NCBI RefSeq assembly: GCF_902806475.1
Contig: NZ_CADCWS010000011.1
Location: forward strand, 1-44,559
Reading direction: 5' to 3'
DNA from: Candidatus Frankia nodulisporulans
Lineage (GTDB): Bacteria > Actinomycetota > Actinomycetes > Frankiales > Frankiaceae
DNA: 44,559 nucleotides
Positions 21,405 to 29,102 of this stretch are shown one piece after another (position 1 is the stretch's first letter; every line of letters starts with the position of its first letter). A model generated the notes under the pieces. That model saw only the letters and a list, made by a program, of their open reading frames with translations. It made no database searches and was not told where the DNA came from. A program made the position numbers and the translations under genes.

Positions 21405-21623
21405 ACGGGCGCACCAGCGGCCGAGCCCGGCGGGCAGGTGGTGACGTTCGCCGCCACGGCGGCCGGGCCGACGAACTCGACGCGCGGGTGTCGGCCTGTC
21501 GCGCGGGCCACCGTTGTCGGCTGTTATCACCCGGGCCGGCAGAACACCTTCACCGGGCGGGTCACCGAGGTGATGCTCGACACGGTTTTCGCCTCGACCC
21601 CACGGCTGGTCGAACCGAGCTGA
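21405..21623 (+). pseudogene. remnant of a family 5-type (UdgB) uracil-DNA glycosylase
   Basis: One frame of the ppx-ndh gap encodes CYHPGRQNTFTGRVTEVMLD near its end, then a stop at 21621-21623. This closely resembles the UdgB-type C-terminus (consensus of the form S-Y-H-P-S-x-Q-N-T-x-T-G-x-L-T). The N-terminal iron-sulfur Cys residues and the catalytic core are absent from the window, and no start codon or ribosome site fits, so this is a 3' fragment of a decayed gene. Uracil-DNA glycosylase is often found between ppx and ndh in actinomycetes (my recollection, not checked). The remnant overlaps no intact gene. Confidence 0.72.
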
Positions 21624-21773
21624 GCGCGTTCACAATGTGGGCCGAAATGTGGCCGTCACCACGGCGCGTGGTCCAAAGCACTCATCTGTATTACGTGTCG
21701 TGCGTCACGGAAATGGTCGCGCCGGTTGGTTCGAGCGGCGGTGTGACACGGTCGTCGCGGGTACGGTTTTCGC

Positions 21774-23144
21774 ATGAGCTATGGGCGCGCACCGCACATC
21801 CTCATCGTCGGTGGGGGTTACGTCGGCATGTACACGGCCCTGCGACTGCAACGGAAGCTGCGCGGCGGCGAGGCGAGCATCACGGTGGTCGACCCCAACT
21901 CGTACATGACCTACCAGCCGTTCCTGCCCGAGGCGGCCGCCGGCAACCTGGAGCCACGACATGTGGTCGTTCCGCTGCGCAAGGTGCTCAAGTCCAGTCG
22001 CGTGATCAGCGGGACTGTACAGTCCGTGTCCCACGGGCGACGGGTGGCGGTGATCCAGCCGCCCCTCGGTGATCATTTTGAGCTGACGTACGACGTGCTG
22101 GTGATGTGTCCCGGCTCGGTGGCGCGAACACTGCCCATTCCGGGGCTGGCGGAGCAGGGCATCGGGTTCAAGAGCGCAGCCGAGGCGATCTACCTACGCA
22201 ATCAGGTCCTCAGCCGCCTTGACGCCGCGGCCTCCGCCACGGAGGCGGCGGTCCGGCGCCGCGCCCTCACATTCCTGTTCATTGGTGGCGGTTATGCGGG
22301 AATCGAGGCCCTCGCCGAACTCGAGGACATGGCCCGCGATGCCTGCTCGTTTTATCCTGATCTCAGTGCGGACGAGATGCGCTGGGTTCTGGTGGAGGCC
22401 ACCGATCGAATACTTCCGGAGGTTTCTCCGGCGATGGGTCTTTATACCGTGAAGCAACTGGAGCATCGCGGAATCGAGGTGAAGCTGAAAACGCGGGTGG
22501 AAAGTCTGGTCGATGGGCGGGTCGAGTTGGACAGCGGCGAGCGCTTCGACGCCGGAACCGTCGTCTGGACCGCTGGCGTCAAGCCGAACCCCGTGCTGTC
22601 CCGGACGGACCTTCCGCTCGACGAACAGGGCCGGGTGCGGGCCACGGCCTTCCTCCAGGTCGACGGAGCGCCCGGCGCCTGGACCGCGGGTGACTGCGCC
22701 GCGGTGCCCGACCTGACCAAGGGGGAGGGGGCGACCACGGGTCCGTCGGCGCAGCACGCCGTCCGCCAGGCGGCTCGCCTCGCGGACAACCTCGTCGCCG
22801 AGCTGAGGAAGCGTCCGATTCGTCCCTATGAGCACAGTTATGCCGGCAGCGTGGCGTCGCTTGGCCTGCACAAGGGGGTCGCCGAGGTGTACGGGGTGCG
22901 GTTGCGTGGCTGGCCAGCCTGGTTGATGCACCGGACCTACCACCTCAGTCGCGTGCCGACCGTCAACCGCAAGGCGCGGGTGATGGCCGACTGGACCCTC
23001 GCGCTCTTCTTCCGGCGAGAGATCGTCTCGCTGGGTTCCTTCGCCGATCCGCGCAGGGAGTTCCGCAGCGTGGCCACGCCGACGCCAGCCGTGTCGGCAT
23101 CGGCGGCCCCCTCCGGCGCATCGGAGGGCTCGTCCGGCAGCTGA
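21774..23144 (+). CDS. ndh: type II NADH dehydrogenase
   Basis: A 456-residue FAD flavoprotein that passes electrons from NADH to quinone without pumping protons. FAD-binding ILIVGGGYVGMYTALRLQ (10-27), NADH-binding FLFIGGGYAGIEALAELE, VVWTAGVKPNP, and FAD-contacting AWTAGDCAAVPD are all clear. The C-terminal region (about 380-430), with amphipathic segments around WLMHRTYHLSRVPTVNRK, is expected to hold it to the cytoplasmic membrane face. A Ser/Ala-rich tail of about 25 residues is non-conserved. ATG 21774 fits the dinucleotide-binding start; no strong ribosome site. It lies downstream of ppx after the UdgB remnant. Confidence 0.93.
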   Translation: MSYGRAPHILIVGGGYVGMYTALRLQRKLRGGEASITVVDPNSYMTYQPFLPEAAAGNLEPRHVVVPLRKVLKSSRVISGTVQSVSHGRRVAVIQPPLGDHFELTYDVLVMCPGSVARTLPIPGLAEQGIGFKSAAEAIYLRNQVLSRLDAAASATEAAVRRRALTFLFIGGGYAGIEALAELEDMARDACSFYPDLSADEMRWVLVEATDRILPEVSPAMGLYTVKQLEHRGIEVKLKTRVESLVDGRVELDSGERFDAGTVVWTAGVKPNPVLSRTDLPLDEQGRVRATAFLQVDGAPGAWTAGDCAAVPDLTKGEGATTGPSAQHAVRQAARLADNLVAELRKRPIRPYEHSYAGSVASLGLHKGVAEVYGVRLRGWPAWLMHRTYHLSRVPTVNRKARVMADWTLALFFRREIVSLGSFADPRREFRSVATPTPAVSASAAPSGASEGSSGS

Positions 23145-23455
23145 GCGGGATGCGGCCGGCATCCAGTGCGCACCACGAATGCCGGCGACTGTCCAGAGAT
23201 GAGGTCGGCCGGGTTCCGTGCACCTTAGTCGGCTATTCCGGCGAGGCCGGTGGCATCTGCTAACTGTGCCTACGGCCCGAGGCATTTGACTGTCGTCGCT
23301 TGGTCCACCTCCGATCGAAGGTCATGGCGAATGAGCGGCATCCCCGTCACGAAGAGTCACGCTTTCGTCGGTGTCGTCGACTCCGACTGCTTCATCCGCG
23401 ATGTGTTATTCCCAGAACCTACGTAGCGTGGTAGAAATAGCAGCGATGTAGACGC
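23145..23455. other. intergenic region before the tRNA
   Basis: No gene is visible in these 311 bases. Lower GC at 23370-23440 suggests a promoter for the tRNA. A candidate pair is TTCCCA (23409-23414) and TAGAAA (23432-23437), 17 bp apart. This is a weak match. Confidence 0.3.
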
Positions 23456-23530
23456 GCCGGTGTATCCCAACTGGTAGAGGAGGCTGTCCTAAAAACAGCT
23501 CGAGTGTCGGTTCGACTCCGACCACCGGCA
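23456..23530 (+). tRNA. class I tRNA, apparent anticodon UAA with C33
   Basis: A 75-nt cloverleaf. The acceptor arm GCCGGTG/CACCGGC is perfect with discriminator A (CCA not encoded). The anticodon stem GCTGT/ACAGC (23483-23487, 23495-23499) closes a 7-nt loop CCTAAAA, and the T-arm GTCGG/CCGAC has loop TTCGACT. Positions 34-36 read TAA, which would pair with UUA (Leu), but the short 6-nt variable region is class I, unlike normal tRNA-Leu. Position 33 is C instead of the nearly universal U, and the D-stem is short (TCC/GGA) with U rather than G at position 10. The identity is therefore open. Confidence 0.82.
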
Positions 23531-23538
23531 CATTTGCT

Positions 23539-23589
23539 CAACGTCGATCGCCCACGCCGCCCGGTTGCGCGCGTGGGCGATCGACGTTG
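23539..23589 (+). terminator. 19-bp perfect hairpin after the tRNA
   Basis: Arms 23539-23557 and 23571-23589 pair over 19 bp without a mismatch around a 13-nt loop, starting 8 nt after the tRNA. There is no U-run. It likely terminates tRNA transcription or protects its 3' end before processing. Confidence 0.75.
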
Positions 23590-23688
23590 GACTGGACTCA
23601 CCCTCGCATCCCGGTCGGGAACCCCCGCGCGCGCGAGATCGTTGGACCGGTGACCACCTCGTTCACTGTCGTTGGAGGAGCCGGCTCG

Positions 23689-24447
23689 ATGGCCGACCTA
23701 CGTTCCTCGAACCCCGCGCTGCGCCCAGGGTCCTTCGCGCCGCCGCCCACGCCCACCCCGGAGCAGCTGTCCAGCCAGTTCCGGCAGCCGACGACGCTCA
23801 CCGTCGACGACGTCGTGGTTCACACCCTCGGCCTGTTCGCGGTGCTGGGCATCGGTGCCGTCGGCGGGTGGCTGATCGGGCCGGACGCTCCGGGCATCGC
23901 GCTGGGCGCCGGTCTCGTCGCGCTGGCCCTGAGCCTGGTCCTCTCGATGCGCGGGACCATCCGGCCGTCGCTGGTGATCGCGTTCGCGCTGATCGAGGGC
24001 GTCGCGGTCGGCGCCGTCTCACGCTACTTCGAGGACGCGTTCGCTCACATCGTCCCGCAGGCCCTGCTCGGCACCGGGCTGATCTTCGTCGCGATGCTGG
24101 TCGCCTATCGCAGTCGCCGGCTGCGCGCCACGCCGCGGATGGCCCGCATCGTGACGGGCGTGCTGTTCGGCGTCGTCCTGCTGGGCCTGGCGGATCTCGT
24201 GGTGCGCGGTGTCAGCGACAGCCACCTGCCAGTGATCAACGATCCGTCCCCGCTGGGAATCCTGTTCAGCGTGGTGGTGCTCGGCGTGGCCAGCCTGCAG
24301 TTCATCCTCGACTTCGACGGCATCGAGCGGGCGATCCAGGCGGGGGCGCCGCGGTCGGAGGCCTGGCGTGCCGCGTTCGGTCTGCTCATCGGCTTCGTCT
24401 GGGTCTACCTGGAGATGCTGCGCCTGCTGTCCAAGCTTCGTCAGTAG
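23689..24447 (+). CDS. Bax inhibitor-1/YccA family membrane protein
   Basis: A 252-residue polytopic membrane protein with about seven hydrophobic segments from residue 45 onward, in the Bax inhibitor-1 (BI-1/YccA) family. The N-terminal 40 residues are polar. The family is known for ion-channel or quality-control roles; the function here is not established. Motifs include RPSLVIAFALIEGVAVGAVSRYFE and IQAGAPRSEAWRAAFGLL, the latter a common BI-1 stretch before the last helix (WVYLEMLRLLSKLR). ATG 23689 is preferred because GGAGGAG lies 8 nt upstream; an upstream frame to 23587 lacks family-like sequence. Confidence 0.88.
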   Translation: MADLRSSNPALRPGSFAPPPTPTPEQLSSQFRQPTTLTVDDVVVHTLGLFAVLGIGAVGGWLIGPDAPGIALGAGLVALALSLVLSMRGTIRPSLVIAFALIEGVAVGAVSRYFEDAFAHIVPQALLGTGLIFVAMLVAYRSRRLRATPRMARIVTGVLFGVVLLGLADLVVRGVSDSHLPVINDPSPLGILFSVVVLGVASLQFILDFDGIERAIQAGAPRSEAWRAAFGLLIGFVWVYLEMLRLLSKLRQ

Positions 24448-24475
24448 CGTCGGTGTCGCCAGCGGCCTCGGCCGG

Positions 24476-24529
24476 CGGCTGGGGGCGGCCGCACCGGATC
24501 GCGGATCCCGGGGCACCGTCCCCCAGCCG
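24476..24529. terminator. hairpin between convergent genes
   Basis: A 10-bp perfect stem (24476-24485 with 24520-24529, arm CGGCTGGGGG) lies between the Bax-inhibitor-like gene and the convergent DUF4287 gene. The large loop can hold a smaller internal hairpin. A shared, bidirectional terminator is plausible. Confidence 0.45.
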
Positions 24530-24542
24530 GGCCACATGCGGC

Positions 24543-24800
24543 CTAGGTGCGGATCGCCCGGCGGCGTAGGTCGGCTTCGTGTACGAGAGCGGAGGCGTAG
24601 CTGTGCGGCAGGTTGTGCTCGGCGCGTAGCCAGTTCACCCGCTCGGAGAAGCGCAGCAGCCCTGGGCCCTCGGCCAGCCGGCCCAGCCAGATGTTCACCT
24701 CATGACCGGTGACCTTGGGGATTCGCTCGATGAGGTACTGATGCGTCTGAGCGGAACGGACCTGCGGGGAACGGACCTGCGGGGAACGGTGCAGTGACAT
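24543..24800 (-). CDS. DUF4287 domain protein
   Basis: An 85-residue cytoplasmic protein. The core (about 20-78) carries HQYLIERIPKVTGHEVNIWL, EGPGLLRFSERVNWLRAEHN and LPHSYASALVHE, matching DUF4287, a small family of unknown function. The N-terminus contains an RSPQV duplication from a 15-bp tandem repeat at 24754-24783. GGAGG lies about 7 nt upstream of ATG 24800. It is convergent with the Bax-inhibitor-like gene and separate from its other neighbours, so it is probably monocistronic. Confidence 0.85.
   Translation of the reverse strand: MSLHRSPQVRSPQVRSAQTHQYLIERIPKVTGHEVNIWLGRLAEGPGLLRFSERVNWLRAEHNLPHSYASALVHEADLRRRAIRT
24754..24783 (-). repeat. 15-bp tandem duplication in the DUF4287 gene
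   Basis: Two perfect copies (24754-24768 and 24769-24783) encode RSPQV twice near the N-terminus. A third partial copy follows at 24784. Confidence 0.95.
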
Positions 24801-24909
24801 GCGCGCCTCCAGTCGTGAAACCCGACGTCAACGACTCATGTCGTAAGCGTGCCCCAGACCACAGCGCCCGGCAAGGGCCGGCGCCGGTTCGGTCCGGTAT
24901 CCTTCCCGG

Positions 24910-25293
24910 ATGTCCACCTCAGTGGTCGAGCTCGCCCGCGAGGTGCGGCTGCTCGTGCGGCAGCTGCGCGGCTGGGCCGGCGCGTCCTGGGAGGTTCCCG
25001 TGCCAGGCGAAGTGAGCCGGGCACAGCGGACTGTTCGGTTGATCAACGAGCTGGCCGTTCTGGGGGAACGTGCCGGTGTCGGTTCGCCGCCGGGGATGCG
25101 TCCCCCTCGGCTGGCCCCACACGCGCTGGCGGATCAGGTGGCCGTGCTCGCCGAGGAGCTGCTCGCCGCGCTGGCCGACGCCCTGGAGCCGGCCGGTGCG
25201 CGGGCGGTGCGGATCCTCGCCGACGCACGCACGGCTGTCACCGGCGCGCGCACTGATCTCGATGGTGCCGGCTTCGGCTTCCGAACGCGCTGA
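24910..25293 (+). CDS. hypothetical helical protein
   Basis: A 127-residue protein I do not recognise. It looks mostly alpha-helical, with VVELAREVRLLVRQLRGW at the start and an Ala/Leu/Glu-rich helix (HALADQVAVLAEELLAALAD) at about 72-91. A possible helical bundle is suggested. No signal peptide, membrane helix or cysteine cluster is seen. ATG 24910 has no evident ribosome site, and the stop lies 21 bp before the convergent DUF459 stop. The open frame is long for its position and codon-position GC fits a coding gene, but a spurious ORF cannot be ruled out. Confidence 0.55.
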   Translation: MSTSVVELAREVRLLVRQLRGWAGASWEVPVPGEVSRAQRTVRLINELAVLGERAGVGSPPGMRPPRLAPHALADQVAVLAEELLAALADALEPAGARAVRILADARTAVTGARTDLDGAGFGFRTR

Positions 25294-25314
25294 CCCGCGC
25301 CGCGCGGGCGGGGC

Positions 25315-26310
25315 TCAGCCCGGTTGGCGCATGGCGGCAACCGCCTCGAGGACGGGCCCCGCGGCGATCCGAGCGCCGTCCAGGGTGAGGTGCACCCCGT
25401 CGCGGGAGCGGGCGAGTACGGCCCGGCCATCGGCGGTGGTGAGGTAGTCGCTGTAGCCGCCGTCCCGCGACAGCCAACGGCGAAGATCCAGGTAGGTGGC
25501 GCCGGGAACGGTCCTCGCGGCCGCGGCGGTCGCGGTGTCGAGCTGGTCGAAGTAGCCGGCCAGGCGCTTCGACCGGGCGGGCGGCAGGCCCAGCCACAGC
25601 AGGTGCCGGGTGCCGTCGCCGGTCCAGATCCGCATCACCACCTCGGCCCGTCGGGTGTACTCGGCGGCCCACCGCGGTGTTCCGGCGGGCAGCAGGGTCC
25701 CGTCGGGCAACGTGATCGTCTGTCCGTCGTTGCCGCCCATGGTGACGATGACCAGCTCCAGGTCGCGCCGCGCGGCCTGGGCGCGGGCCTGGACGGCCCA
25801 GTCGAAGAAGTCCGGACGCACCAGACCCGTCCCGTATCGGGTCTCGGTGCGCGAACGCACCGTGGTGCCCGCCGCGGTGGCGATCGCCGGGCCGAGGGTC
25901 TCGGTGAGGGAGTCGCCGGTGATCAGTACCCGCTGCGGGTCGGCGACGCTCGGGACCCGCAGCGCGGGCACCGTCCGTGCCGGGTGGGCGGGCTGTGGCG
26001 TCATCCGGCGGGCGGTGCTGGCCAGGCCCGGGTTCGACGGGGAGGAGGCGGGGGCCCGACCGAAGATGTCGGCCAGCCAGCGATCCGGCAGGTCAAGGCG
26101 CAGCGGGTGCGTCACCTCGACGAGTGGACGCGCCCCGCCGAGCACCAGGGTCCGGGTGAGTCCAGGGCGCATCCCCTCCCCGGTGTGCACCATGGCTGGC
26201 GCCCGCAGCACCGCCAGCAGTCCCAGTACGCCCAGTACCACCAGCATCGCCCGCCCGGCCGATTCGGTCGGACCGTCCGGTTGGCTGTCGTCGCGCTGGG
26301 GTTCGGTCAT
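25315..26310 (-). CDS. SGNH/DUF459-type hydrolase, membrane-anchored
   Basis: A 331-residue SGNH-hydrolase-fold protein of the DUF459 type. A hydrophobic anchor (about 19-38) would place the catalytic domain outside the membrane. Block I Ser is in VLITGDSLTE, block III is MGGNDGQ, and the catalytic Asp/His pair is DGVHLT near residue 305. The MBOAT gene just upstream (75 bp apart) makes this a likely O-acylation pair, in which the MBOAT moves the acyl group across the membrane and the SGNH protein transfers it to a polysaccharide or peptidoglycan sugar, as in AlgI/AlgJ-type systems. The acceptor is unknown. Confidence 0.86.
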   Translation of the reverse strand: MTEPQRDDSQPDGPTESAGRAMLVVLGVLGLLAVLRAPAMVHTGEGMRPGLTRTLVLGGARPLVEVTHPLRLDLPDRWLADIFGRAPASSPSNPGLASTARRMTPQPAHPARTVPALRVPSVADPQRVLITGDSLTETLGPAIATAAGTTVRSRTETRYGTGLVRPDFFDWAVQARAQAARRDLELVIVTMGGNDGQTITLPDGTLLPAGTPRWAAEYTRRAEVVMRIWTGDGTRHLLWLGLPPARSKRLAGYFDQLDTATAAAARTVPGATYLDLRRWLSRDGGYSDYLTTADGRAVLARSRDGVHLTLDGARIAAGPVLEAVAAMRQPG

Positions 26311-26346
26311 CTCTGCGCCGTCCTGTTCTGGCGGTCATGCGGTCGG

Positions 26347-26362
26347 GCGTCCCGCGGGACGC
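26347..26362. repeat. 16-bp perfect palindrome between MBOAT and DUF459
   Basis: GCGTCCCGCGGGACGC reads the same on both strands. Its 12-bp core GTCCCGCGGGAC also occurs at 8334-8345 inside the GH26 gene, and at 26923-26934 inside the MBOAT gene within a second 16-bp palindrome (26921-26936). Confidence 0.8.
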
Positions 26363-26385
26363 TGGCTCGAGGGTGAAGGGGCAGG

Positions 26386-27981
26386 TCAGAAGCGGAAGTA
26401 GATGAACGGGGACACCGTCTGTGTCCCGACGGCGTGATAGATGACCGTGACGGCAGCGGTGATCAGGACGATCTGGAGACCGACGCCGAGCCGGGCGAAC
26501 TGGCCGCGCACGACGATCCACCAGGCCCGGGGCACAGCCGCCGTCGCCAACCCGGCGAGGATCGCGGCCACCACGGTGGGGGTGACCAGCGGTGCCGGAC
26601 CGGGCCTGCTGACCAGCCGAGCGAACACCTGACCGGCCGTTCCCAGGTCCGGGGCGCGAAACAGCACCCATGTCGCGCAGACGAAGTGGAAGACCACCAG
26701 CCGCCCGATCCAGGTCCGCACCCGCGATGGCGAGGCGGGGCCGGGGGCCGGGCCAGGTGCGGACCCGAGCTCGCGGGCCGGACCGGAGGCGAGGTGCGCC
26801 GGGGTCGTCGTCGGCCGGAGGGCCGGCTCCGTCAGCAGGCCGCCAGCCGGCACCGGCACCGGGGCGGCCTCGCGCCGGGGAAGCGGCAGGGACACGGGCC
26901 GGGCGGCGGAACGTCCCGCGGGACGTCCGAGGCGATCCCGTCGGGCGCGCAGGCGACGCTCCAGGGCGAGGGCCGCGCCATGCAGGGTGCCCCACAGCAC
27001 GAACGTCCAGGCGGCACCGTGCCACAGTCCACCCAGCATCATGGTGATCATGAGATTGAGCTGGGTGCGCCGCGGGCCGGCACGGCTACCGCCCAGTGGC
27101 AGGTAGATGTGGTCGCGCAGCCATCGGGACAGGGTCATGTGCCAGCGCCGCCAGAACTCCTGCAGACTGCGGGCGGCGTACGGGCGGTCGAAGTTGTCCG
27201 GGAAGCGGAAGCCGAGCAGCAGGGCGAGTCCGATCGCGATGTCGGAGTAGGCGGAGAAGTCGCAGTAGATCTGGACCGCGTAGCCGTACACCGCGGCGAG
27301 GACCTCGGCGCTGGAGTGCTGTGCGGGCACGGCGAACACGGGGTCGACCAGCCGGGTCGCGATCAGATCGGCGAGTACCACCTTCTTGGCCAGACCGCCG
27401 AGGATGAGCAGCAGCGCGCGGTACAGCGGGACCCGGCGAGGATCGCGGGGCGTGGTCAGCTGGGGGAGGAACTCGCTGGCCCGCACGATCGGTCCGGCGA
27501 CCAGATGCGGGAAGAACGCCTCGTAGACCGCGAAGTCGAGCAGCGGCGCGGGGGCGGTCACCCCGCGGTGGATGTCGACGACGTAGCTGATCGCCTGGAA
27601 CGTGAAGAACGAGATCCCGATCGGCAGCGCCACCTGCAGCAGTGGCAGTGGTGCGGGCAGGCCGACTCCGCGCAGCGCCTCGTTCACGGACAGGGCGAAG
27701 AAGCCGTAGTACTTGAACCAGCCGAGCAGGCCCAGGTTGCCCGCGACCGCGGCGATGAGGATCCGCCGGTCGTGCCAGCGGTGGATCGCCCGGGCGGCGG
27801 TCTGGTTGAACAGGGTCGATGCGACGAGCAGCAGGACGAACCGGGCGTCGGCGTAGCCGTAGAACAGGTAGGAGGCCGCGAGGATCATGGGCTTCCACGC
27901 CCACGGGTGCGGCATGAGCAGCCACGACAGGGACAGGACCACGGCGAAGAACGCCGCGAACTCGATTGTCGGAAAGATCAC
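26386..27981 (-). CDS. MBOAT-family O-acyltransferase (AlgI-like)
   Basis: A 531-residue polytopic membrane protein of the MBOAT family. About eleven membrane segments are visible. The motif VMLGGLWHGAAWTFVLWG (with an initial Met variant) carries the invariant catalytic His, and WRRWHMTLSRWLRDHIYLPLGG and FDRPYAARSLQEFWRRWH-like segments are hallmarks. A polar, Arg/Pro-rich stretch (about 330-430) interrupts the late helices. It probably transfers acetyl or another acyl group to a secreted glycan together with the adjacent DUF459 protein. ATG 27981 fits the MIFPTIEFAAFFAVVL start of the family. Confidence 0.92.
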   Translation of the reverse strand: MIFPTIEFAAFFAVVLSLSWLLMPHPWAWKPMILAASYLFYGYADARFVLLLVASTLFNQTAARAIHRWHDRRILIAAVAGNLGLLGWFKYYGFFALSVNEALRGVGLPAPLPLLQVALPIGISFFTFQAISYVVDIHRGVTAPAPLLDFAVYEAFFPHLVAGPIVRASEFLPQLTTPRDPRRVPLYRALLLILGGLAKKVVLADLIATRLVDPVFAVPAQHSSAEVLAAVYGYAVQIYCDFSAYSDIAIGLALLLGFRFPDNFDRPYAARSLQEFWRRWHMTLSRWLRDHIYLPLGGSRAGPRRTQLNLMITMMLGGLWHGAAWTFVLWGTLHGAALALERRLRARRDRLGRPAGRSAARPVSLPLPRREAAPVPVPAGGLLTEPALRPTTTPAHLASGPARELGSAPGPAPGPASPSRVRTWIGRLVVFHFVCATWVLFRAPDLGTAGQVFARLVSRPGPAPLVTPTVVAAILAGLATAAVPRAWWIVVRGQFARLGVGLQIVLITAAVTVIYHAVGTQTVSPFIYFRF

Positions 27982-28067
27982 CTGTGTCCGCCAGCCCTAC
28001 GGTCATCGTCACCAAATAGAGTCAACCAAGCGCACAAGGTAGTGAGTCTGTGGGCTACATGCCCTTC

Positions 28068-28106
28068 GCCTCGCGGTGGACCCGGCAGTGGGCCTCGCGG
28101 TGGACC
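28068..28106 (+). repeat. 24-bp-period direct repeat before the hydrolase gene
   Basis: GCCTCGCGGTGGACC occurs at 28068-28082 and again at 28092-28106. It lies in the 208-bp gap between MBOAT and the hydrolase; no gene is visible in that gap. Confidence 0.85.
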
Positions 28107-28189
28107 TCAGGGCGAGCCCCGAGGGCGGGCTTGGGTGTCTTGGGCGGGAAGGCGTGCGTCTGCGCCATCGGATGGCTACCGTCCGGGCC

Positions 28190-29089
28190 ATGAGCATCGT
28201 CATGGCCAACGGCCTGCAGCTGGCCTACGAGATTCACGGTGACAACGGCGGACGACCGTTGTTGCTGATCGGCGGGCTCGGCCAGCAACGCGCCGGTTGG
28301 CATCCAGATCTTCTGGTCGCGTTGGCCCGCCGCGGCTACCGGGTGATCGTGTTCGACAACCGGGACGTCGGCGAGTCGACTCATCTCGACGCCCTTGGTC
28401 AGCCCGATCTCGCCGCGATCCTGGCCGGCCGGTTCGAACATGCCCCGTACACCCTGGCCGACCTGGCCGAGGATGCCCTCGGGCTGCTCGACGCCCTGCG
28501 CATCGAATCGGCGCACCTGGTCGGCCAGTCGATGGGTGGCATGATCGCCCAGGTCGTGGCGCTGCGTCAGCCGGGACGGGTCCGCAGCCTCACGTCCCTG
28601 ATGTCCCATCCCGGTGATCATCGGGTGCAGCCGAGACCCGAGGCGCTCGGGCTGTTCATGCGCCCGGCCCCGGACAGCCTGGAGGAGTCCCTGCTCGCCG
28701 CCCAGGAGACCGAGCGGGTGCTCGGCTCACCGGAGTTTCCCTCGGACGAGGCATGGCTCGCCCAGCGGACCCGGATCTACTGGGAGCGGCGCAGCGACCC
28801 GAATGGGCTGCTGCGCCAGGCCGCGGCCCTGCTCAGCGCGCCCGACCGGACCGCCGATCTCGCGACGCTCACCACCCCCACGCTCGTGGTGCACGGCGGA
28901 GCGGACCCGCTGGTGCCCGTCCTGGGCGGACGGTTGACCGCGGCGGCGATCCCGGCCGCCGAACTGTTCGAGATCGACGGGATGGGCCACGACCTGCCCC
29001 GGCCGGTGTGGGACCGGCTGCTCGACAAGATCGAGGATGTCGTCGATCGGGGCGAGGCGGGCCGTGCGTCCCTGGCGGCCGCGAGCTGA
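28190..29089 (+). CDS. alpha/beta-fold hydrolase
   Basis: A 299-residue alpha/beta hydrolase. The nucleophile elbow is GQSMGG, the oxyanion region LLLIGGLGQQRAGW, the acid is in VVHGGADPLVP and the catalytic His is in IDGMGHDLP, giving a complete Ser-Asp-His triad. A cap domain spans about residues 140-220. The pattern NRDVGESTHL resembles small esterases and haloalkane/epoxide-hydrolase relatives; the substrate is unknown. ATG 28190 gives the most family-like start; ATG 28172 is an in-frame alternative adding six residues. It stands alone and is convergent with the next gene. Confidence 0.88.
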   Translation: MSIVMANGLQLAYEIHGDNGGRPLLLIGGLGQQRAGWHPDLLVALARRGYRVIVFDNRDVGESTHLDALGQPDLAAILAGRFEHAPYTLADLAEDALGLLDALRIESAHLVGQSMGGMIAQVVALRQPGRVRSLTSLMSHPGDHRVQPRPEALGLFMRPAPDSLEESLLAAQETERVLGSPEFPSDEAWLAQRTRIYWERRSDPNGLLRQAAALLSAPDRTADLATLTTPTLVVHGGADPLVPVLGGRLTAAAIPAAELFEIDGMGHDLPRPVWDRLLDKIEDVVDRGEAGRASLAAAS

Positions 29090-29102
29090 TCGGCGAGGGC
29101 GT

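Noticed and set aside
23456-23589. tRNA-linked integration (att) site of a mobile element
   Set aside because: No integrase gene or repeated tRNA 3' end is present within the window, and downstream genes look chromosomal.
24547-24800. CRISPR-like or phage repeat signal from the 15-bp repeats
   Set aside because: Only two adjacent copies with no spacers; it is a simple tandem duplication inside DUF4287.
26434-28242. 602-codon plus-strand frame across the MBOAT gene
   Set aside because: Antisense of a clear MBOAT protein, with a Gly/Arg/Gln-rich composition typical of shadow frames.
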